NCBI RefSeq assembly: GCF_017302275.1
Contig: NZ_JAFLDR010000031.1
Coordinates: 1-47,845 of the forward strand
From: Sulfuritalea sp.
Lineage (GTDB): Bacteria > Pseudomonadota > Gammaproteobacteria > Burkholderiales > Rhodocyclaceae
Direction of reading: 5' to 3'
Length of the DNA stretch: 47,845 nt
In this document: positions 26,928-36,303 of the stretch, piece after piece
Position numbering within the stretch: position 1 is the stretch's first letter
Layout: each line of letters starts with the position of its first letter
The notes under the pieces: generated by a model
Databases searched by the model: none
What the model saw: only the letters and a program-made list of their open reading frames with translations
Told to the model about the DNA's origin: nothing
Position numbers and translations under genes: made by a program

Positions 26928-28535
26928 GTGCATGACCTGATCGACCGCCATCCCGGCTCCGCACCGAAACCGGCGCGCTACGGTGCGCTGCTGCTGTGCG
27001 CCATCTGGCTGCTGGCGGGAACCGTCGGCCACGATCCCTGGAAGACCGATGACGCGCTGCACCTCGGCGTCGCCTTCGGCATGTCCGGCGGCGACTGGCT
27101 GGTGCCGCGCATCGCCGGCGATCCCTGGCTGGTCACGCCGCCGCTTTACCACTGGGTCGCCACCCTCTGCGGCAAGGCACTGGGTTGGTTGCTGCCCTGG
27201 CACGACGCGGCGCGCCTGGCGTCGGCGCTGTTCGGCGCGGTCATGTTGCTGGCACTGTCGCGCACCGCGCAAGCGCTGCATGGCGGCAGCGCCGCGCTCG
27301 CCGCACCGCTGCTGGCGATCGGTACGCTCGGCCTGCTGGTGCCGCTGCACGAGGCGCAGCCGGCGGTGGCCGGCATCACCGGCTTCGCCCTCAGCCTGTG
27401 GGGGCTGACGATCTGGCAGCGACAGGCGCAGGCCGGAGGCGCGCTGTTCGGCCTGGGGCTGGCCATGAGTTTCCTCGGCAGCGGCGTGAACGGCATGGCG
27501 ATCGGCCTCGTCACCGCCCTGCTGCTGCTGCTGCACCCGGCCTGGCGCACGCGCGACAGCCTGCTTGCCTGGCCGGCAGCGGCCGTCGCCGCCCTGGCGC
27601 TGAGCCTGCCCTGGCCGCTGCTGCTCTGGCAGCAAAGCCCGGCCCTGTTCGACATCTGGTGGAATGCCGAAGTGGCGAGTTTCACGCCGCCCGGCGGCTT
27701 CTCCCGCGACCACCTCGAACTGCTGGCCTGGGCCGCCTGGCCGGTGCTGCCGCTGGCGCTATGGAGCCTCTGGCTGGAACGCCGCCGTCCCTTCGCGGCG
27801 CATACATTCCTGCTGCTGGTGGCGACGCTGGCGGGTCTGGCGACCTATGCCATCGACACGCCCAAGCCGACCGCGCTGCTGCCGAGCCTGGTGCCGCTGA
27901 CCCTGCTCGGTGCCGCCTGCGCCGGACGCCTGCGGCGCGGCGCGGCGAACGCCTTCGACTGGTTCGGCATGATGACCTTCACCCTGGTCGCCGGCCTGAT
28001 CTGGCTGGGCGGCATCGCCATGCTGACCGGCGAACCGGAACGCGTGGCCAAGAATTTCAGCAAGCCCGCGCCCGGCTTCGTCGCCGACGCGTCGCCGCTG
28101 GTGATCCTGCTGGCGATCACCGTCAGCGTCGCCTGGATCGCCGTCATGCTGCGCACGCCGCGCTCGCCGTGGCGCGCCGCCGCGCGCTGGAGCGTGGGCC
28201 TGACCACCATGTGGGTGCTGCTGACGCTGCTCTGGCTGCCGTGGATCGACCATGGCAAGACCTACCGTAGCGTCAGCGCCGACTTTCGCCAGGTGCTGGG
28301 CAAGCATCCCGGCTGCATCGCGCGGCGCGGCCTCGGCCTGGCGCAGCGCGCCTCGCTCGATTACTTCGATGGCATCCGCACCGTGGGCGCCAGCCAGGCC
28401 GGCGGATGCCGCTACCTGATCGTGCAGGCCACGCCGCGCGCCGACAAGGGCGTCGACGGCTGGATTTTGTTGCGCGATGCCTCGCGCCCCGGCGACAAGG
28501 GCGAACGGCTGCGGCTGTACCGCCGCGCCGACTAG
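26928..28535 (+). CDS. PMT/ArnT-like membrane glycosyltransferase
   Basis: 535 residues with about a dozen hydrophobic segments in the first 430. A soluble C-terminal part starts near WIDHGKTYRSVSADF. The early motif HDPWKTDDALHLG includes the Asp-rich loop expected after the first helix of PMT_2/ArnT (GT83) enzymes, and GDWLVPRIAGDPWLVTPPLYHW matches their second loop. Such enzymes move sugars from undecaprenyl phosphate carriers at the periplasmic face; donor and acceptor cannot be read here. The start is a GTG at 26928. The stop abuts the convergent orn stop with no gap. I am fairly sure of the superfamily, not of ArnT activity. Confidence 0.75.
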   Translation: MHDLIDRHPGSAPKPARYGALLLCAIWLLAGTVGHDPWKTDDALHLGVAFGMSGGDWLVPRIAGDPWLVTPPLYHWVATLCGKALGWLLPWHDAARLASALFGAVMLLALSRTAQALHGGSAALAAPLLAIGTLGLLVPLHEAQPAVAGITGFALSLWGLTIWQRQAQAGGALFGLGLAMSFLGSGVNGMAIGLVTALLLLLHPAWRTRDSLLAWPAAAVAALALSLPWPLLLWQQSPALFDIWWNAEVASFTPPGGFSRDHLELLAWAAWPVLPLALWSLWLERRRPFAAHTFLLLVATLAGLATYAIDTPKPTALLPSLVPLTLLGAACAGRLRRGAANAFDWFGMMTFTLVAGLIWLGGIAMLTGEPERVAKNFSKPAPGFVADASPLVILLAITVSVAWIAVMLRTPRSPWRAAARWSVGLTTMWVLLTLLWLPWIDHGKTYRSVSADFRQVLGKHPGCIARRGLGLAQRASLDYFDGIRTVGASQAGGCRYLIVQATPRADKGVDGWILLRDASRPGDKGERLRLYRRAD

Positions 28536-29081
28536 TCAAAGCTTGAGGAAATGCTCGCGGTAATACTTCAGCTCCTCGATCGATTCGAGGATGTCCGCCA
28601 GCGCCTCGTGCTTGCCGTGCTTTTTCAGGCCTTTCGCGATTTCGGGTTTCCAGCGCTTGCACAGCTCCTTGAGCGTGGACACGTCGAGGTTGCGATAGTG
28701 GAACCAGTCTTCCAGCTTCGGCATGTACCTGGCGAGGAAGCGCCGGTCCTGGCAGATCGAGTTGCCGCACATCGGCGTCGTCGCCTTGGGCACGTGGCGA
28801 CGCAGGAACTCCAGCGCCTGTTCCTCGACCTGCGCCTCGCTCAGGATCGACGACTTGACCCGCGCCGTCAGGCCGGACTTGCCATGGGTGCCGCGATTCC
28901 ACTCGTCCATGCGATCCAGCACCTCGTCCGGCTGATGCACGACCCACACCGGCGCTTCGGCAACGATGTCGAGGTTGGAGTTGGTGACCACCAGCGCCAC
29001 CTCGATGATGCGATCGCTGTCGGGGAGCAGACCGGTCATTTCCATGTCCAGCCAGACGAGCGCGTTTTGATCCTGTGCCAT
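28536..29081 (-). CDS. orn: Oligoribonuclease
   Basis: 181 residues, DEDDh exonuclease. The acidic residues appear in [10 protein letters not shown] (Exo I) and [11 protein letters not shown] (Exo II); the final His-Asp region lies in the [22 protein letters not shown] stretch. Orn degrades two-nucleotide RNA, including pGpG from c-di-GMP breakdown, and is normally essential. The start [12 protein letters not shown] at 29081 was preferred over a longer frame at 29114. It diverges from the M48 protease gene. Confidence 0.97.
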   Translation of the reverse strand: MAQDQNALVWLDMEMTGLLPDSDRIIEVALVVTNSNLDIVAEAPVWVVHQPDEVLDRMDEWNRGTHGKSGLTARVKSSILSEAQVEEQALEFLRRHVPKATTPMCGNSICQDRRFLARYMPKLEDWFHYRNLDVSTLKELCKRWKPEIAKGLKKHGKHEALADILESIEELKYYREHFLKL

Positions 29082-29137
29082 AATTTTCCAATGCCATTGC
29101 CGGAATCGCGGCATTTTCGCACAGCCCCCGCCCGCCC

Positions 29138-30382
29138 ATGACTGCCTCCAATTTCACGCTGCTCTTCCTCGCCGCCCTTGCCCTGTCCACCGCCTTGCGC
29201 CTGTGGCTCGACGTCCGCCACATGCGCCACGTCGCCGCCCACCGCGACCAGGTGCCGGGGGATTTCTTCGGTCGCATCGAACTGGTCGACCACCGCAAGG
29301 CCGCGGACTACACGGCCGCCAAGCTGCGCCTGGGCTTTGTCGAGATCGCCGTCGATACCCTGCTGCTGCTCGCCTTCACCCTCGGCGGCGCGCTGGCACT
29401 GATCGACGCCGCGCTGCGCGACTTGCTCGGCGGCGGCCACCTGCAGGGACTGGCGCTGTTCGCCACGGTCGCCGTGGTCGGCTTCGTCATCGGCCTGCCG
29501 GCCAGCCTCTACCGCAGCTTCGTCATCGAAGAACGCTTCGGCTTCAACAAGCTGACCCTGCCGCTGTGGTTCGCCGACCTCGCCAAAGGCGCGGTACTCG
29601 CCGTGGTCATCGGCGGTCCGTTGCTCTACGCCGTGCTCTGGCTGATGAACGCCATGGGCCGCCACTGGTGGTTCTATGTCTGGCTGGTCTGGCTGGGCAC
29701 CAACCTGCTGCTGCTCGTTCTTTACCCGACCGTCATCGCGCCGCTGTTCAACAAGTTCACACCGCTCGAAGATGCCTCGCTCAAGCAGCGCATCGAAGCA
29801 CTGCTCGCGCGTTGCGGCTTTGCCAGTTCCGGCCTGTTCGTCATGGACGGCTCCAAGCGCTCGGCCCACGGCAACGCCTACTTCACCGGCTTCGGCGCTG
29901 CCCGCCGCATCGTCTTCTTCGACACCCTGCTGGAAAAGCTCGCGCCGCAGGAGATCGAGGCGGTACTGGCCCACGAACTCGGGCACTTCCGCCACAAGCA
30001 CGTGGTCAAGCGCATCGCGCTGATGTCCGCGATGAGCCTCGCCTTCCTCTGGCTGCTCGGCCAGTTGATCGACCAGCCCTGGTTCTATGCCGGGCTGGGA
30101 GTCGGCGCTGGCAGCACGGCGCTGGGCCTGTTGCTGTTCTCGATGGTGCTGCCGGTCTTCCTCTTTCCGCTGGCGCCGCTGACCTCGGCCCTGTCGCGCA
30201 AGCACGAATACGAGGCCGACGCCTATGCCGCGCAGCAGACCGCCGCCGCCGACCTGATCGCGGCACTGGTCAAGCTCTACCGCGACAACGCGGCGACGCT
30301 GACGCCCGACCCGCTGCATTCGCTGTTCCACGATTCCCACCCCCCCGCCAGCCAGCGCATCGCGCGGCTGCACCAGGCATAG
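29138..30382 (+). CDS. M48 family (Ste24/CAAX-type) membrane metalloprotease
   Basis: 414 residues. Membrane helices flank the catalytic region; zinc motif HELGH lies in [17 protein letters not shown], and the third ligand Glu probably lies in [13 protein letters not shown]. The N-terminal part, including [19 protein letters not shown], is the family signature of Ste24-type CAAX proteases (M48A). In bacteria these act in membrane-protein quality control rather than prenylation. The ATG is at 29138. A codon run for VGAGSTAL (30100-30121) resembles the short dispersed repeat. Confidence 0.92.
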   Translation: MTASNFTLLFLAALALSTALRLWLDVRHMRHVAAHRDQVPGDFFGRIELVDHRKAADYTAAKLRLGFVEIAVDTLLLLAFTLGGALALIDAALRDLLGGGHLQGLALFATVAVVGFVIGLPASLYRSFVIEERFGFNKLTLPLWFADLAKGAVLAVVIGGPLLYAVLWLMNAMGRHWWFYVWLVWLGTNLLLLVLYPTVIAPLFNKFTPLEDASLKQRIEALLARCGFASSGLFVMDGSKRSAHGNAYFTGFGAARRIVFFDTLLEKLAPQEIEAVLAHELGHFRHKHVVKRIALMSAMSLAFLWLLGQLIDQPWFYAGLGVGAGSTALGLLLFSMVLPVFLFPLAPLTSALSRKHEYEADAYAAQQTAAADLIAALVKLYRDNAATLTPDPLHSLFHDSHPPASQRIARLHQA

Positions 30383-30391
30383 GAAAACACG

Positions 30392-30730
30392 ATGAACACG
30401 GTCTGCGATCTATCCAAAGGCAGATGTAAGCCCTGCGAAGGCGGCGTGCCGCCGCTCTCCGACGCCGAAGCCGCCGCGATGCTGGCTACGCTGCCGGGCT
30501 GGCAGCGCACCGGCACGGTCATCAGCAAGAACTACACGTTCAAGAGCTATTACGAGACCATGGCCTTCGTCAATGCCACCGCCTGGATCTCGCACCGCGA
30601 GGACCACCATCCCGACCTCGCCGTCGGCTGGGGCCAATGCACGGTCAGCTACACCACGCACGCCATCGGCGGCCTGTCGGAAAACGACTTCATCTGCGCG
30701 GCCAAGATCGATGCCCTGCTCGACCTGTAA
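30392..30730 (+). CDS. phhB: Pterin-4a-carbinolamine dehydratase
   Basis: 112 residues. Motifs ISHREDHHPDLAVGWGQ and CTVSYTTHAIGGLSENDF hold the His-His and later His of the PCD/DCoH active site. The enzyme dehydrates 4a-hydroxytetrahydrobiopterin after phenylalanine hydroxylation. It lies 9 bases after the M48 protease stop and ends 6 bases before rsgA, suggesting one transcript. No phenylalanine hydroxylase is nearby, so the pterin role is inferred from the family. Confidence 0.94.
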   Translation: MNTVCDLSKGRCKPCEGGVPPLSDAEAAAMLATLPGWQRTGTVISKNYTFKSYYETMAFVNATAWISHREDHHPDLAVGWGQCTVSYTTHAIGGLSENDFICAAKIDALLDL

Positions 30731-30736
30731 TCCTCG

Positions 30737-31615
30737 TTGAACGCCGCCGGCACCATCGTCGCCGCCTTCGGCCGGCACTATGAAATAGAACTGGCCGACG
30801 GCCGCATCGCCACCGGCTATCCGAAAGGCAAGAAAAGCCTGCTGGCCGTCGGCGATGAAGTCCAGTTGAGTCCCGACGGCCAGATCATGGGCCACGCCGC
30901 GCGGCGCAGCCTGCTCTACCGCAGCGACGCCTACCGCCAGAAACTGATCGCCGCCAATGCCACGCAATTGCTGCTGGTGGTCGCCACCGATCCGTCATTC
31001 TCCGACATGCTGCTCTCCCGAGCGCTGGTCGCCGCCGAACATGAAGGCCTGACCACCACCATCGTGCTCAACAAGTGCGACCTGGCCCCCGCCCTGCCCG
31101 CCGCCAGAAAGCTGCTGGCGCCCTACATCGCGCTCGGCTGCCGCGTCGTCGAACTCTCGGCGAAATTCGATCCCTCGCCGCTGCTGCCGCTGCTGGCGGG
31201 CGAAAGCTCGGTGCTGGTCGGGCAATCCGGCATGGGCAAATCGACGCTGACCAATGCCCTGGTGCCCGGAGCCGCGGCGCCCACGCGCGAGCTTTCCACC
31301 GCGCTGGACAGCGGCAAGCACACCACCACCTACGCCCGCCTCTACAAGCTTCCCGGCGACACATGCCCGGGGGGCACGCTGATCGACAGCCCCGGCCTGC
31401 AGGAGTTCGGCTTGAAGCACCTCAGCGCCCAGGAAATCGAATATGGCTTCGCCGAGTTCCGCCCCTTCCTCGGCCAGTGCCGCTTTCGCGACTGCCAGCA
31501 CGATGCGGAACCCGGATGCGCCATCAAGCAAGGCCTTGCCGCAGGCATAATCCATCCACGACGCATCGAGCACTTCCATCAATTCATTTCGGAAAGCCGA
31601 CATGGATCGCACTGA
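30737..31615 (+). CDS. rsgA: Ribosome small-subunit-dependent GTPase A
   Basis: 292 residues, circularly permuted GTPase. An OB-fold N terminus (TIVAAFGRHYEIEL) is followed by the G4-like LNKCDL, the G1 P-loop GQSGMGKSTLTN, G3-like DSPGLQEF, and the zinc-binding CRFRDCQH...GCAIKQ. RsgA helps 30S subunit maturation. The start is a TTG at 30737 (NAAGTIVAAFG); no upstream ATG suits the family N terminus, so the start is likely right. Its end overlaps the WYL gene by 14 bases. Confidence 0.95.
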   Translation: MNAAGTIVAAFGRHYEIELADGRIATGYPKGKKSLLAVGDEVQLSPDGQIMGHAARRSLLYRSDAYRQKLIAANATQLLLVVATDPSFSDMLLSRALVAAEHEGLTTTIVLNKCDLAPALPAARKLLAPYIALGCRVVELSAKFDPSPLLPLLAGESSVLVGQSGMGKSTLTNALVPGAAAPTRELSTALDSGKHTTTYARLYKLPGDTCPGGTLIDSPGLQEFGLKHLSAQEIEYGFAEFRPFLGQCRFRDCQHDAEPGCAIKQGLAAGIIHPRRIEHFHQFISESRHGSH

Positions 31616-32609
31616 GCGCTTCTACAAGATCGACCAGATGATCCACGACCGCAAGCTCGTGCCCTTCGTCGACCTGATGGAAGCACTGGAGGTTTCGCGT
31701 GCCACGCTCAAGCGCGACCTCGAATACATGCGCAACCGGCTCAACGCGCCCATCGTTTGGGATCGGGATGCGGGCGGCTACCGCTTCGACACGCCGCATG
31801 CCGAGGCGGGCGCGCAGTACGAACTGCCCGGCCTCTGGTTCAACTCGGGCGAGGTCCATGCGTTGCTGACCATGCAGCATCTGCTGACCGACCTCGACCC
31901 TGGCGGCATCCTCACGCCGCACATCCAGCCGCTGATCGCGCGCCTCAACGGCCTGCTCGGCAGCGCCGAAAACACCGCCGAGGAAATCCGTCGCCGCGTG
32001 CTGATCGTCGGGCTTGGCAAGCGCGACATCAAGCTCGCGCATTTCGAGAAGGTCGGCGCCGCGCTGCTGCGCAGGAAGCGCCTGGCCATCACCTACTTCG
32101 CCCGCGGCAGCGGCCTCACCACCGAGCGCGAAGTCTCGCCGCAGCGCCTGGTGTATTACCGCGAGAACTGGTACCTGGACGCCTGGTGCCACCTGCGCAG
32201 TGACATCCGCAATTTCGCCCTCGATTCCATCCGCGAGGCCAACGTCATCGAAAGGAAGGCGCGCGAAGTCTCCCATCGCAGCATGGACGAGGTGCTCGGT
32301 CCCGGCTACGGCATCTTCTCCGGGCGCAGGCTGCAGCACGCGAAGCTGCGCTTCACGCCCGAGCGCGCGCGCTGGGTGGCGCAGGAGACCTGGCACCCGA
32401 AGCAGAAGGGGCAGTACGAGGCCGGTGGTTCCTGGCGGCTGGAATTCCCCTACGCCGACCACCGCGAGCTGATCATGGACATCCTCAAGTTCGGCGCCGA
32501 CGTCGAGGTGCTGGGCCCGGCCGACCTGCGGCAGCGCGTGGCCGAGGAAGCGGCGCGGCTGACCGCGCTGTATGCGGCAGCGCCCAAGGCCAAGGCCGCC
32601 ACGGTCTGA
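31602..32609 (+). CDS. WYL-domain transcriptional regulator
   Basis: 335 residues. An N-terminal winged helix-turn-helix (about residues 1-65, KLVPFVDLMEALEVSRATLKRDL) is followed by a WYL domain (about 130-225) and a C-terminal WCX region. WYL proteins sense nucleic acids or metabolites and regulate DNA-damage, phage-defence or metabolic genes; this one's targets are unknown. It overlaps the end of rsgA by 14 bases, so it may be cotranscribed with that gene. The next gene has its own leader of about 100 bases. Confidence 0.88.
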   Translation: MDRTERFYKIDQMIHDRKLVPFVDLMEALEVSRATLKRDLEYMRNRLNAPIVWDRDAGGYRFDTPHAEAGAQYELPGLWFNSGEVHALLTMQHLLTDLDPGGILTPHIQPLIARLNGLLGSAENTAEEIRRRVLIVGLGKRDIKLAHFEKVGAALLRRKRLAITYFARGSGLTTEREVSPQRLVYYRENWYLDAWCHLRSDIRNFALDSIREANVIERKAREVSHRSMDEVLGPGYGIFSGRRLQHAKLRFTPERARWVAQETWHPKQKGQYEAGGSWRLEFPYADHRELIMDILKFGADVEVLGPADLRQRVAEEAARLTALYAAAPKAKAATV

Positions 32610-32709
32610 GGCCCGCCTTTGCCGCGGCACGGCACTTGAGCGCCGCGATTCATGCTACCGTCTTGGCGCAGTCCAAAACATAACAGCCATCGCCCAACAG
32701 GAGAACCGC

Positions 32710-33672
32710 ATGAAAAACACATCATTGCTCGGCGCCTTCGCCGCCGGCATTTTGCTGGCCCAGCCCGCCCTCGCGCAGAACGTCAAGATCACTCCCCTGG
32801 GCGGCCAGGAAGGCGAGTTCTGCCCGCTCGATCGCGCCCTGATCTTCGAAGACCCCAGCGGCACGCGCGTGCTCTACGACCCGGGCCGCACCGTCGCCGG
32901 CGCCGACGATCCGCGCCTGGGCAAGATCGACGTGGTGCTGGTCAGCCACATGCATGGCGACCACGTCGGCGACCTGCATGCCAAGGCGCCGAATTCCGGC
33001 GCCTGCGACAAGCCCGATTTCTCGGTATCGGCCAAGCCGAATTCGAGCGCGGTGAACATCGCCGTCGCCAAGGGCGCCAAGATGGTCACCGGCTCCGAAA
33101 TGGCCGGCTTCTTCGGCAACAAGCTGAAGGCCGCCGGCGGCGACCCGAAGAACTCCGTCCTCGCCCGCTTCGGCGCCACGCAAAAGGTCGGCGGCGTCGC
33201 CATCTCCACCGTCACCGCGATCCACAGCAATGCGCTCGACCCCGACCTGATCGGCGGCGTGCTCGGCCAGTACCTCAAGGAAGCCGGCATCGGCGCCTAT
33301 GTCGGCGAGGCCACGGGCTACGTGCTGAAGTTCAGCAACGGCCTGGTGGCCTACCTTTCCGGCGACACCGGCATCACCGGCGACCAGGACAAGGTGGTGC
33401 GCGGCCACTACAACGCCAAGCTGGCGGTGATGAACATCGGCGACACCTTCACCACCGGCCCCACCGAGGCCGCCTACGTCATCAACGACCTGGTCAAGCC
33501 GAATGCCGTGATCGCCTCGCATGCCAATGAAGTCGGCACCGTCGGCGGCAAGGTCCGCGCCGGCTCGCGCACCGAGACCTTCATCAAGGCCAGCAAGGTG
33601 CCGGTGCATGTGCCGCTGTCGGGCAAGACCATGGAGTTCGATGCCGGCGGCAAGTGCGTCGGCGGCTGTTGA
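32710..33672 (+). CDS. Exported metallo-beta-lactamase-fold hydrolase (UlaG-like)
   Basis: 320 residues. A signal peptide (MKNTSLLGAFAAGILLAQPALA) is followed by an MBL-fold domain with VSHMHGDHVGDLH (metal site), then the Asp in LSGDTGITGD and a later HANE near residue 275. The substrate is not recognised; the UlaG/YcbL-type layout is only a loose guide. It has a small internal Lys/Ala-rich loop (KGAKMVTGSEMAGFFGN). The start at 32710 follows a GGAGAA site. It is the last core gene before the accessory stretch begins. Confidence 0.85.
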   Translation: MKNTSLLGAFAAGILLAQPALAQNVKITPLGGQEGEFCPLDRALIFEDPSGTRVLYDPGRTVAGADDPRLGKIDVVLVSHMHGDHVGDLHAKAPNSGACDKPDFSVSAKPNSSAVNIAVAKGAKMVTGSEMAGFFGNKLKAAGGDPKNSVLARFGATQKVGGVAISTVTAIHSNALDPDLIGGVLGQYLKEAGIGAYVGEATGYVLKFSNGLVAYLSGDTGITGDQDKVVRGHYNAKLAVMNIGDTFTTGPTEAAYVINDLVKPNAVIASHANEVGTVGGKVRAGSRTETFIKASKVPVHVPLSGKTMEFDAGGKCVGGC

Positions 33673-33762
33673 CCCGGTAAAGCGTGCAGGAGTCGTAGCC
33701 TGTGGCACGGCGTATGGCTTGACGAGGTAGGAGATGACCGGCAACATTCTTGCATGCAGCCG

Positions 33763-33989
33763 ATGACCGACTACTTCCGCAACGACGTCATGGAAAAGCG
33801 GCCGTACATTCGGTTGACTTGGTGTATCGAGGCGCTTCGAAGTCCGGTAAAGCGCGAGGTCCAAGCGGAAGACGGGCGTGTGCGCTACTGGTCTGGATTG
33901 AGGAACTCGGACGCTATCTGCGTGTCGTAACGCTGCCGGATGGTGTCACGCTGCACAATGCATTCCCCGACAGGAGATTCAAGCCATGA
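33763..33989 (+). pseudogene. Frameshifted small protein, partner of DUF2283
   Basis: From ATG at 33763 one frame reads MTDYFRNDVMEKRPYIRLTW and continues through CIEALRSPVKREVQAEDGRVRYW to base 33892. The next frame then continues as WIEELGRYLRVVTLPDGVTL and ends FPDRRFKP at 33989. Joined across a missing base near 33890-33894, the two halves make one about 75-residue protein of a family I recall beside DUF2283 genes. The ATG/TGA overlap with the DUF2283 start (33986) is intact. It is either a true frameshift mutation, a programmed shift or a sequencing error; the sequence alone cannot decide. Confidence 0.65.
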
Positions 33990-34201
33990 AACTCAACTAT
34001 GACGCGGCGACCGATTCGCTCTATATCCATCTGGCCGAACGGCCTTCGGTCGACTCCGACGAGGTTGCGGATGGCGTGGTACTGGATTACGACGCAGCAG
34101 GAGCCCTCGTCGGAATCGACGTACAGCATGCCTCGCAGCGTGCCGATATTCACCGGTTGGCAATCAACCACATGCCTCTGACTCATCTGAACGCGGCCTG
34201 A
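33986..34201 (+). CDS. DUF2283 family protein (toxin-antitoxin-like partner)
   Basis: 71 residues. The start MKLNYDAATDSLYIHLAERP, then SDEVADGVVLDYDAAGALVGID, is the DUF2283 pattern. Members are often next to a small companion gene, as here; a toxin-antitoxin role is suspected but not proven. It overlaps the end of the frameshifted companion by ATGA. If the companion is dead, this protein may be an orphan. Confidence 0.8.
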   Translation: MKLNYDAATDSLYIHLAERPSVDSDEVADGVVLDYDAAGALVGIDVQHASQRADIHRLAINHMPLTHLNAA

Positions 34202-34245
34202 ACGCGAGGACTGGGCAAGTAGGCCTGGTCGGGCGGTGATATAGG

Positions 34246-35148
34246 ATGCCTGCCAGCCTCGAAGGCCAGCTTGTCGTCGCGCTTTCCTCGCGCGCGCTGT
34301 TCGACTTCGAAGAGGAAAACCGCGTCTTCGAGGACCAGGACGATTCCGCCTACATGCGACTGCAACTGGATCGCATGGACCAGCCGGCGCGGCCCGGCGT
34401 CGCCTTCCCGCTGGTGCAAAAGCTGCTGGCCTTCAACACGCCCGAGCGCCAGCGCGTCGCCGTGGTGATCCTCTCGCGCAATGACCCGGTCTCGGGCCTG
34501 CGCATTTTCAAGTCCGCCGAGGCCGCCGGCATGCAACTCGAGCGCGGCGTGTTCACGCGCGGCCGGCCGCCCTTCGGCTACCTCAAGCCGCTCGGCGCCA
34601 ACCTCTTTCTTTCCGCCAACGAAACCGACGTGCGCGCCGCGCTGGAAGGCGGCTTCCCCGCCGCACGCGTGTATTCGACGACGCTGAGCGAAGCCGAGCA
34701 GCACCCGCAGGAAGTGCGCATCGCCTTCGACGGCGACGCCGTACTGTTTTCCGACGAAGCCGAGCGCGTGTACCAGGAGCAGGGCCTCGCCGCCTTCCAG
34801 GACCACGAAGAAAGCCGCGCGCTGCACCCGCTGCCGCCCGGCCCCTTCCTTCCCCTGCTCGAAGCCCTGCACCGCCTGCGCGCCGACAGCGCCGGCTGCC
34901 CGATGAAAATCCGCACCGCGCTGGTCACCGCACGCAGCGCCCCCGCCCACGAACGCGCCATCCGCACCCTGATGGAATGGAAGGTCGAAGTCGACGAAGC
35001 CATGTTCCTCGGCGGCCTGGAGAAGTCGCGCTTCCTGCGCGAATTCGAACCCGACTTCTTCTTCGACGACCAGACCCGGCACTGCGAGCCGGCGTCAAGG
35101 CTGGTGCCGACGGGGCATGTGGTGAGCGGGGTGGCGAACTCCGAGTAG
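34246..35148 (+). CDS. Cytosolic 5'-nucleotidase (NT5C1-like)
   Basis: 300 residues. The N terminus MPASLEGQLVVALSSRALFDFE resembles the cN-I type, with the acidic motif LSSRALFDFEEENRV where a HAD-like DxD is expected. The C terminus EPDFFFDDQTRHCEPASRLVPTGHVVSGVAN is that of the bacterial 5'-nucleotidase family. Family enzymes remove phosphate from nucleoside monophosphates. The last about 100 bases are repeated as gene fragments further right (41780-41829 and 43404-43527), so this 3' end may mark an insertion site. The ATG at 34246 is the only sensible start. Confidence 0.75.
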   Translation: MPASLEGQLVVALSSRALFDFEEENRVFEDQDDSAYMRLQLDRMDQPARPGVAFPLVQKLLAFNTPERQRVAVVILSRNDPVSGLRIFKSAEAAGMQLERGVFTRGRPPFGYLKPLGANLFLSANETDVRAALEGGFPAARVYSTTLSEAEQHPQEVRIAFDGDAVLFSDEAERVYQEQGLAAFQDHEESRALHPLPPGPFLPLLEALHRLRADSAGCPMKIRTALVTARSAPAHERAIRTLMEWKVEVDEAMFLGGLEKSRFLREFEPDFFFDDQTRHCEPASRLVPTGHVVSGVANSE

Positions 35149-35259
35149 CTTGCGGCCCGACAACCTCGCTTGCCGCGGACTTCTCTCTGCTTCCTTTCTT
35201 GCAAGTAAGGCTATTCTGCATTACCATCCAAGCGATCAGGAAACCATGAGGGCATCGCC

Positions 35260-35511
35260 ATGACAACCTTGACCGTTACCTCCCGGGGACAAGTGACGTT
35301 CAGAAAAGAAGTGTTGCAACACCTCGGCATCAGGCCGGGAGAAAAAATCGAGCTGGACTTGCTGCCGGACGGTCGGGGCATGCTCAAGGCGGCCAGGCCT
35401 GCCGGAAAGATAGATGGCTTCGTCGGATTGCTCGCCGGCCGGTCAAAGAAAGTCGCCACCATTGAAGAGATCAACGCGGCAAGCGCACAGGGCTGGGCCG
35501 GCGAGGAATGA
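35260..35511 (+). CDS. AbrB/SpoVT-family antitoxin (VapB-like)
   Basis: 83 residues. The swapped-hairpin DNA-binding fold is visible in LTVTSRGQVTFRKEVLQHLGIRPGEKIEL. The C-terminal tail (VATIEEINAASAQGWAGEE) is what would wrap the toxin. It overlaps the next gene (ATGAGG), the usual vapBC arrangement. It is expected to repress its own promoter and neutralise the PIN toxin that follows. Confidence 0.85.
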   Translation: MTTLTVTSRGQVTFRKEVLQHLGIRPGEKIELDLLPDGRGMLKAARPAGKIDGFVGLLAGRSKKVATIEEINAASAQGWAGEE

Positions 35512-35903
35512 GGATCGCCGTCGATACCAACGTGCTGATTCGTGCCGTCGTGCGCGATGACTCAGTGCAAGCGAAAGTCGCCGCCAAAATTCTGACCAAG
35601 GCCGAATTGATCGCGGTGGCATTGCCATGTCTATGCGAGTTTGTGTGGGTGCTGCGCAAAGTTTACGGCTTCACCGTCGCCGACGCAGCCAGCGCGATCC
35701 GGGCACTGCTTGCCGCGGCCAATGTGGAAGTCAACCGCCCCGCCGTCGAGGCCGGCCTGTCGGTACTCGAAGCCGGCGGGGATTTCGCCGATGGTGTCAT
35801 CGCCTACGAGGGCTGCTGGCTCGGCGGGGAAACCTTTGTTTCCTTCGACAAGAAGGCGGTTTCGCTGCTCACGGCGGCAGGCCAGTCGGCGCGCCTTTTG
35901 TAA
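35508..35903 (+). CDS. vapC: PIN-domain toxin (VapC)
   Basis: 131 residues, PIN nuclease. Acidic residues are visible in IAVDTNVLIRAVVRDD, in the middle LCEFVWVL, and in FADGVIAYEGCW and FVSFDKKA. VapC toxins cut specific tRNA or rRNA sites; the target is unknown here. It starts inside the end of the antitoxin gene. The pair looks intact. Confidence 0.88.
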   Translation: MRIAVDTNVLIRAVVRDDSVQAKVAAKILTKAELIAVALPCLCEFVWVLRKVYGFTVADAASAIRALLAAANVEVNRPAVEAGLSVLEAGGDFADGVIAYEGCWLGGETFVSFDKKAVSLLTAAGQSARLL

Positions 35904-36009
35904 TTAGGGACGGAATTTGCGGATGCATGCGTAGAAGTCTCATTCGAGGCACCGCGATAGAATCAACGCAATTCGCAATACGCGAAACAACCAGCACTCA
36001 GGTGACCCC

Positions 36010-36303
36010 ATGAAACCTTCCGTGGCCTTGCAGGCACATCGAGACCGGATTCGAAGCGTGGTGGAAAGCCACGGCGCGCGCAACCCGCGCGTATTCGGTT
36101 CCGTCGTCCATGGCACGGACGGGGAAACCAGCGACCTCGACCTGCTGGTCGATCCCATCGAAGGCCGAACCACGCTGTTGAGCCTGGTGCGCATCAAGCG
36201 CGACATCGAGGCGATCACCGGCGTCGCCACCGACGTCCTCACGCCGATGTCCCTGCACGAACGCTTCCGCCAGGCCGTGCTGGCCGAAGCGCTGCCCGTA
36301 TGA
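36010..36303 (+). CDS. mntA: MntA-type nucleotidyltransferase antitoxin
   Basis: 97 residues. The minimal nucleotidyltransferase motif GSVVHGTDGETSDLDLLVD (GSX10DXD type) is intact. In the MntA/HepT module this enzyme adds AMP to a Tyr of the HEPN toxin and thereby silences it. It overlaps HepT by ATGA (36300-36303). The residues needed for catalysis look complete, so the module may be functional. Confidence 0.88.
   Translation: MKPSVALQAHRDRIRSVVESHGARNPRVFGSVVHGTDGETSDLDLLVDPIEGRTTLLSLVRIKRDIEAITGVATDVLTPMSLHERFRQAVLAEALPV

Noticed and set aside
30100-30121. Repeat-like stretch coding VGAGSTAL in the M48 protease
   Set aside because: Two differences from the core and a plausible membrane-helix sequence; too weak to call a copy.
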